Shown: one piece after another, positions 57,929 to 60,931 of the stretch
Numbering within the stretch: position 1 is the stretch's first letter
How the letters are laid out: each line of letters starts with the position of its first letter
Source of the DNA: Methylobacterium sp.
GTDB lineage: Bacteria; Pseudomonadota; Alphaproteobacteria; Rhizobiales; Beijerinckiaceae
DNA length: 60,931 nucleotides
Direction of reading: 5' to 3'
NCBI RefSeq assembly: GCF_019745455.1
Contig: NZ_JAIETD010000107.1
Location: 1-60,931, forward strand
Program-made: the position numbers and the translations under genes
The notes under the pieces: model-generated
The model's input: only the letters and a program-made list of their open reading frames with translations
The model's database searches: none
What the model was told of the DNA's origin: nothing

Positions 57929-58330
57929 TCAGGCGATGATAGCTGTTACGCGAATTTCGATACGCATGGTTGGAAGCCCCAGCGCTTCGATTCCCAACTG
58001 CGTCCAGATTGGAGCGCGGTCGGGCATGTAGTGGCGATACAGCTTGGCCATTGTTTCGTTGATCACGGGAGGGAATCCACCGACGTGATAGGAATTGACG
58101 TGGACCACATGCGGCCAGCGTGCTCCGGCGGTCGCGAGCGTCCGTTCCACGTTCTTGAACGCCTGCTCGATCTCTTCCTCAATCGACTCCGGAATGACGA
58201 GATCGTCGTTCCATCCGCCCTGTCCGGAGATCTCCACGCGGTCACCAATGCGCATTGCCTGAGAATAATGAAGCGCGTCATGCAGGCGCGTCCCGTATCC
58301 GGGGGTGATGAAGAATGAAGGTGTTGTCAT
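57929..58330 (-). CDS. RidA/YjgF-family protein
   Basis: A 133-residue Rid-family protein, expected trimeric, that deaminates reactive enamine/imine intermediates or acts as a chaperone when chlorinated. The IGDRVEISGQGGWNDD strand, FKNVERTLATAGARWPHVVHVNSYHV and the C-terminal LGIEALGLPTMRIEIRVTA motif fit; the last Arg-containing block is the usual substrate site. ATG 58330 is preferred over an upstream start. Confidence 0.87.
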   Translation of the reverse strand: MTTPSFFITPGYGTRLHDALHYSQAMRIGDRVEISGQGGWNDDLVIPESIEEEIEQAFKNVERTLATAGARWPHVVHVNSYHVGGFPPVINETMAKLYRHYMPDRAPIWTQLGIEALGLPTMRIEIRVTAIIA

Positions 58331-58436
58331 GAGTTTGCCTTTGATGAGCCAGGTCAATGCGGCTGCAAGTGACCGTATGCATGCAGAAAGAGAAGCAGGG
58401 CGTTCGGCACTAGCGCGCCGGCTGCGGTGGAGGGCT

Positions 58437-58886
58437 TTATTCCACGTCTTCTACGATGAGGTCCCGGCCGTTGAACTGCACGGTCTCCCCGGCTCGGGCG
58501 CCCTCGATCGCTTCGAAGATCGGCGCCATCGTGGAAATGCCCATGAGCTCACGCCCCTGACAGGTAAACTTGCTCGTTGACACCGCGATCACAAAGTGGC
58601 GGCCGGACAGCTTGACGACAGCGCCTTCGTTGACGGCCAACTTGGGGCCGAAATCGATCGTCCTGAGCTTTTCGAGTTTATTGGCGTAGTCATGGAGCGT
58701 GTCATCGAGCGCTTCAGCGAAGTCGCTCGCGACCTCGGCCTGAGCTAGTTCGTCGTTTTCGATCGGTTCGCTCCGATCGAGCCGAGCGGTAGAGACATAG
58801 TCCAGGTAGTTTTCGCGAGCGCTGTGCAACGCTGCTGTCTCCAGCAAGAGCATAGTTTCTCGTATGTGGTCCTTGTTCCAGTCCAT
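58437..58886 (-). CDS. Gre C-domain-like protein
   Basis: A 149-residue protein whose C-terminal 70 residues resemble the FKBP-like C-terminal domain of GreA/GreB (NEGAVVKLSGRHFVIAVS, ELMGISTMAPIFEAIEGARAGETVQFN). The N-terminal part is helical (ETMLLLETAALHSARENYLDY...), but the acidic tip of a Gre coiled coil is not seen. The start at 58886 is fixed by AGGAGG five bases before the ATG. It may bind RNA polymerase without cleavage-factor activity. Confidence 0.65.
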   Translation of the reverse strand: MDWNKDHIRETMLLLETAALHSARENYLDYVSTARLDRSEPIENDELAQAEVASDFAEALDDTLHDYANKLEKLRTIDFGPKLAVNEGAVVKLSGRHFVIAVSTSKFTCQGRELMGISTMAPIFEAIEGARAGETVQFNGRDLIVEDVE

Positions 58887-58973
58887 AATCACCTCCTAAT
58901 TTTCGATGTTCTTAAAGTTCAGCCTGCAGATGTGTGGGCCAGGAAGGCCAGCCTTTCCGGCTAAGCGACACCG

Positions 58974-59546
58974 CTATTCGTCGCTGATGACGTCTTCGCC
59001 CTGGTATGGAACCCTGATCAGCCGAGGATCTCGAATGATGCTCGTGACGAGCCAGACATATTCCTGCTCGGCGGTATCGAAGCCGAGGATGCTGAAGGAT
59101 TGGCCGAAAGGGCATGGCGGGAAGTCTGGAAAGCCCTCGCGCAGAACGTAACGCTCGGGATCGCTGTGAAACTCGCTCTTGTAGACTTTCCGTAGTCCGT
59201 GCTTGCTCGGCGCGTCCTGGTCACCTGCCGGTGCTGTTTCCCGATGCGCCACAAGGCGCTCGGACAAGTCGCGGGGGCAGATTTCGTGGAACACGTCGAA
59301 GGCGTCGATCAACAGGCCTTTATGCTCTGTCGCCGGATCGGTGATCGCGTAGATGTTGGAGGCATCTTCGCCGTCGTCCCCGCTCTCGAGGCGCAACGCC
59401 GCATCGACGCGAATGCCGCACGGATCGAGGGTCGATCCCAGTTCGAGATCGACGAGATTGCCGTCCTTGACGCGGTATTCGCGGTCATAGCCTTTGGCGA
59501 TGAATGACTGGACTGCTTCTAGAACGTCGGTCACCTGGGAGGTCAT
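58974..59546 (-). CDS. Hypothetical protein
   Basis: A 190-residue protein, not recognised. It begins MTSQVTDVLEAVQSFIAKGYDREYRV and ends with an acidic tail. LVDLELGSTLDPCGIRVDAALRLESG and GFPDFPPCPFGQSFSILGFD give it a folded look, with two scattered cysteines near a Pro-rich turn. It is in the same direction as CorA upstream, 91 bases apart. Confidence 0.6.
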   Translation of the reverse strand: MTSQVTDVLEAVQSFIAKGYDREYRVKDGNLVDLELGSTLDPCGIRVDAALRLESGDDGEDASNIYAITDPATEHKGLLIDAFDVFHEICPRDLSERLVAHRETAPAGDQDAPSKHGLRKVYKSEFHSDPERYVLREGFPDFPPCPFGQSFSILGFDTAEQEYVWLVTSIIRDPRLIRVPYQGEDVISDE

Positions 59547-59637
59547 GGAAGCACCTTCATCTTGAACTGGATTGGACACGCTCGCGCACAAAGCGCGCTG
59601 TGACTCGGCGGACGGAGAAGCTCGCGAAGTGCGTTAC

Positions 59638-60606
59638 TCATAGCCACTTGGCCTTCTTGAAGCGCATGAACAGGAGAAGGCAGAACACCGCTATCACTCC
59701 GAGCACGACGAAGTAGCCATATGGCGTGTCCAGTTCCGGCATGTGCTTGAAGTTCATGCCATATATTCCGGCGATCGCCGTCGGGACCGCCAAGATCGCC
59801 GCCCAGGCCGCGAGCTGGCGAGTGACCACACCGATCCTTTGCGCTTCCAGAAGGCTGCTGGCCTCGAAGACCGTGGACAGGACAAGCAGGAGGCCGTCGA
59901 CCATGGACTGCACGCGGTGGACATGGTCCGCGACGTCGTGGAAATATGGTGTCATTTCGGCGCTGATGCAGGGAAAGTGGCCGCGAACGAGCTTTCGCAC
60001 CAGCTCGGCCATAGCCCCGAGCGTGCGCTGGAACCGCGTGAGTTCGGACCTTAGTTCGAAGATTCGCGCCACCTCTTCTGGCCCGAGGAAATCGTGCAGC
60101 GACCGTCGCTCCATCGCCAGGACGTCGTCCTCGATCATTTCGAAGATGGGCAGATACTGGTCGACCACTCGGTGCAAGATCGCGTGCAGCACATAGTCGA
60201 CACCCTTGCCGAACTGCGTCGGCGATGCCTCGAGTTGCTCCCGAAGTTTGCCCAGCGCTCCGGCATTGCCGTGCCGCACGGTGATAAGATGATTGTGACC
60301 GGTGAAGATCGCCATCTTGCCGTAGCTGATCCGGTCGCCGACCAGCTCGGCGGTCTGGGCGACGACGTACAACTCATCGTTGTAGACCTCGAGCTTGGGC
60401 GGGCACAGCGGGTGCATGGCGTTGTCGATCGCCAAAGGATGGAGGTTATACGTCGTCTGGATCGCGCTGAGTTCGTCTGCGGTGGGCTCGCTAAGCGCGA
60501 TCCAGCAGAAGCCCGAGCGATTCTCGTTTAGTTCGACGTGCTCATCGAGCCTGATTTCACGGACTCGCTTACCTTCGTTGTAATAATATGCGGCGATAAT
60601 GGTCAT
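59638..60606 (-). CDS. CorA-family Mg2+/Co2+ transporter
   Basis: Divalent-cation channel of the CorA family, 322 residues. A large cytoplasmic N-terminal domain with long helices (RSELTRFQRTLGAMAELVRKL) precedes two C-terminal membrane helices; the selectivity loop YGMNF is at the end of the first. It could move Mg2+, Co2+, Ni2+ or Zn2+. Its ATG overlaps the stop of the glutathione S-transferase gene (ATGA). Confidence 0.92.
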   Translation of the reverse strand: MTIIAAYYYNEGKRVREIRLDEHVELNENRSGFCWIALSEPTADELSAIQTTYNLHPLAIDNAMHPLCPPKLEVYNDELYVVAQTAELVGDRISYGKMAIFTGHNHLITVRHGNAGALGKLREQLEASPTQFGKGVDYVLHAILHRVVDQYLPIFEMIEDDVLAMERRSLHDFLGPEEVARIFELRSELTRFQRTLGAMAELVRKLVRGHFPCISAEMTPYFHDVADHVHRVQSMVDGLLLVLSTVFEASSLLEAQRIGVVTRQLAAWAAILAVPTAIAGIYGMNFKHMPELDTPYGYFVVLGVIAVFCLLLFMRFKKAKWL

Positions 60607-60931
60607 GCAGGCCTCGCAGGAATTCGCAGGCCACGCTGTACAGCCGGTCGCGCCAGCCCGCGTTCGAGCCATGCCTGCACGTTCGAATAGCTGCTTAGGC
60701 CGAGGATGTCGCCCGCTGCGTAGAATTCGACCAGCGCATTCACCCAGCCAAACGTCGCAATGTCCGCGATCGAGTAATCATCGACAATCCATTCGCGGCC
60801 CTCCAGCCGGTGATCCAGGACCCCGAGAAGACGCCTGGATTCATCAACAAAGCGCTGCCGAGGTCGCTTGTCCTCATAGTCCTTGCCGGCAAATCGCAGG
60901 AAAAAGCCTAGCTGTCCGAAGGTCGGCCCAA
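60603..60931 (-). CDS. Glutathione S-transferase (C-terminal part, truncated by window)
   Basis: The final 109 codons of a GST of the YghU/YfcG-like kind: GPTFGQLGFFLRFAG, RRLLGVLDHRLEGREWIVDDYSIADIATFGWVN and VQAWLERGLARPAVQRGL. The N-terminal thioredoxin-fold domain lies beyond the window. These enzymes are often glutathione-dependent disulfide-bond oxidoreductases. It is in one transcript with corA. Confidence 0.85.
   Translation of the reverse strand, partial: GPTFGQLGFFLRFAGKDYEDKRPRQRFVDESRRLLGVLDHRLEGREWIVDDYSIADIATFGWVNALVEFYAAGDILGLSSYSNVQAWLERGLARPAVQRGLRIPARPA

Larger units (their letters stand above)
41197..60931. mobile_element. Genomic island inserted after guaA (right end outside window)
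   Basis: From the guaA stop onward the DNA holds an integrase, an AlpA-like regulator, a truncated tRNA, orphan antitoxin-like genes, frameshifted genes and dispersed repeats, in contrast to the compact chromosomal operons to the left. Cargo genes are mainly redox, repair and detoxification functions. No transposase or conjugation gene is visible in this part. The island is at least 19.7 kb; its distal end is not seen, and it may be a mosaic of more than one element. Confidence 0.75.

Noticed and set aside
41197..60931. CRISPR array or insertion-sequence ends
   Set aside because: No regularly spaced direct repeats and no transposase reading frame with paired terminal repeats were found; the TGACGGTAT sites are irregularly spaced.

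Overview
The window is high-GC alphaproteobacterial DNA. It most resembles a Methylobacterium/Methylorubrum-type methylotroph: a 14-gene nuoA-N operon runs into birA, RNase J, an acyl-CoA epimerase and DUF1467, and a meaB gene close to that of Methylobacterium extorquens lies nearby. This assignment rests on remembered gene order and protein similarity, not on a search.

Region 1 (about 1-19,140) is core chromosome on the plus strand: NADH:quinone oxidoreductase (complex I, nuoABCDEFGHIJKLMN), biotin-protein ligase, RNase J, methylmalonyl/ethylmalonyl-CoA epimerase and two small proteins. A 47-bp perfect palindrome sits inside the birA reading frame. NuoE carries a long acidic/Ala-Pro tail ending in a helix-hairpin-helix-like domain.

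Region 2 (19,200-41,196) is mixed chromosomal housekeeping: an acidic protein, a DUF900-like lipoprotein hydrolase, meaB plus a pyroglutamyl-peptidase, and an aldehyde-dehydrogenase locus. In that locus DUF779 and the dehydrogenase face a sigma-54-dependent AcoR-like activator across a readable -24/-12 promoter and likely activator sites. Then come a serine beta-lactamase-like hydrolase, two MFS exporters, a DoxX-like protein, a lipoprotein, guaB, a MAPEG protein, panE, rsmB-like, DUF808 and guaA.

Region 3 (41,197 to the window end) is a genomic island placed exactly downstream of guaA, a known integration hotspot. It starts with repeated TGACGGTAT motifs, a P4-type tyrosine integrase and an AlpA-like regulator. 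It then has a broken 3' half of a tRNA-Leu gene, two paralogous 58-residue AbiEi-like winged-helix proteins, an orphan ParS/MbcA-type antitoxin and a dual-specificity-phosphatase-like gene. The bdcR/bdcA pair follows, and then a cargo rich in redox and electrophile-defence functions: MsrA, Dps, DUF427, glutaredoxin (frameshifted), thiolase, a sulfite-oxidase-fold molybdoenzyme with an FNR-type reductase, a zinc-type quinone oxidoreductase, a HbpS/GlcG-like protein, DUF1330, a thioredoxin-fold protein, a DM13 protein, an MFS transporter (frameshifted), RidA, a Gre-C-like protein, CorA and a glutathione S-transferase cut by the window end. The distal attachment site is not in view.

No rRNA, complete tRNA, CRISPR array or complete insertion sequence was seen. 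The most notable observations are the in-frame palindrome in birA, the tRNA-Leu half-site inside a guaA island, the duplicated AbiEi-like modules, the sigma-54 aldehyde circuit, and the concentration of redox-repair genes in the island.
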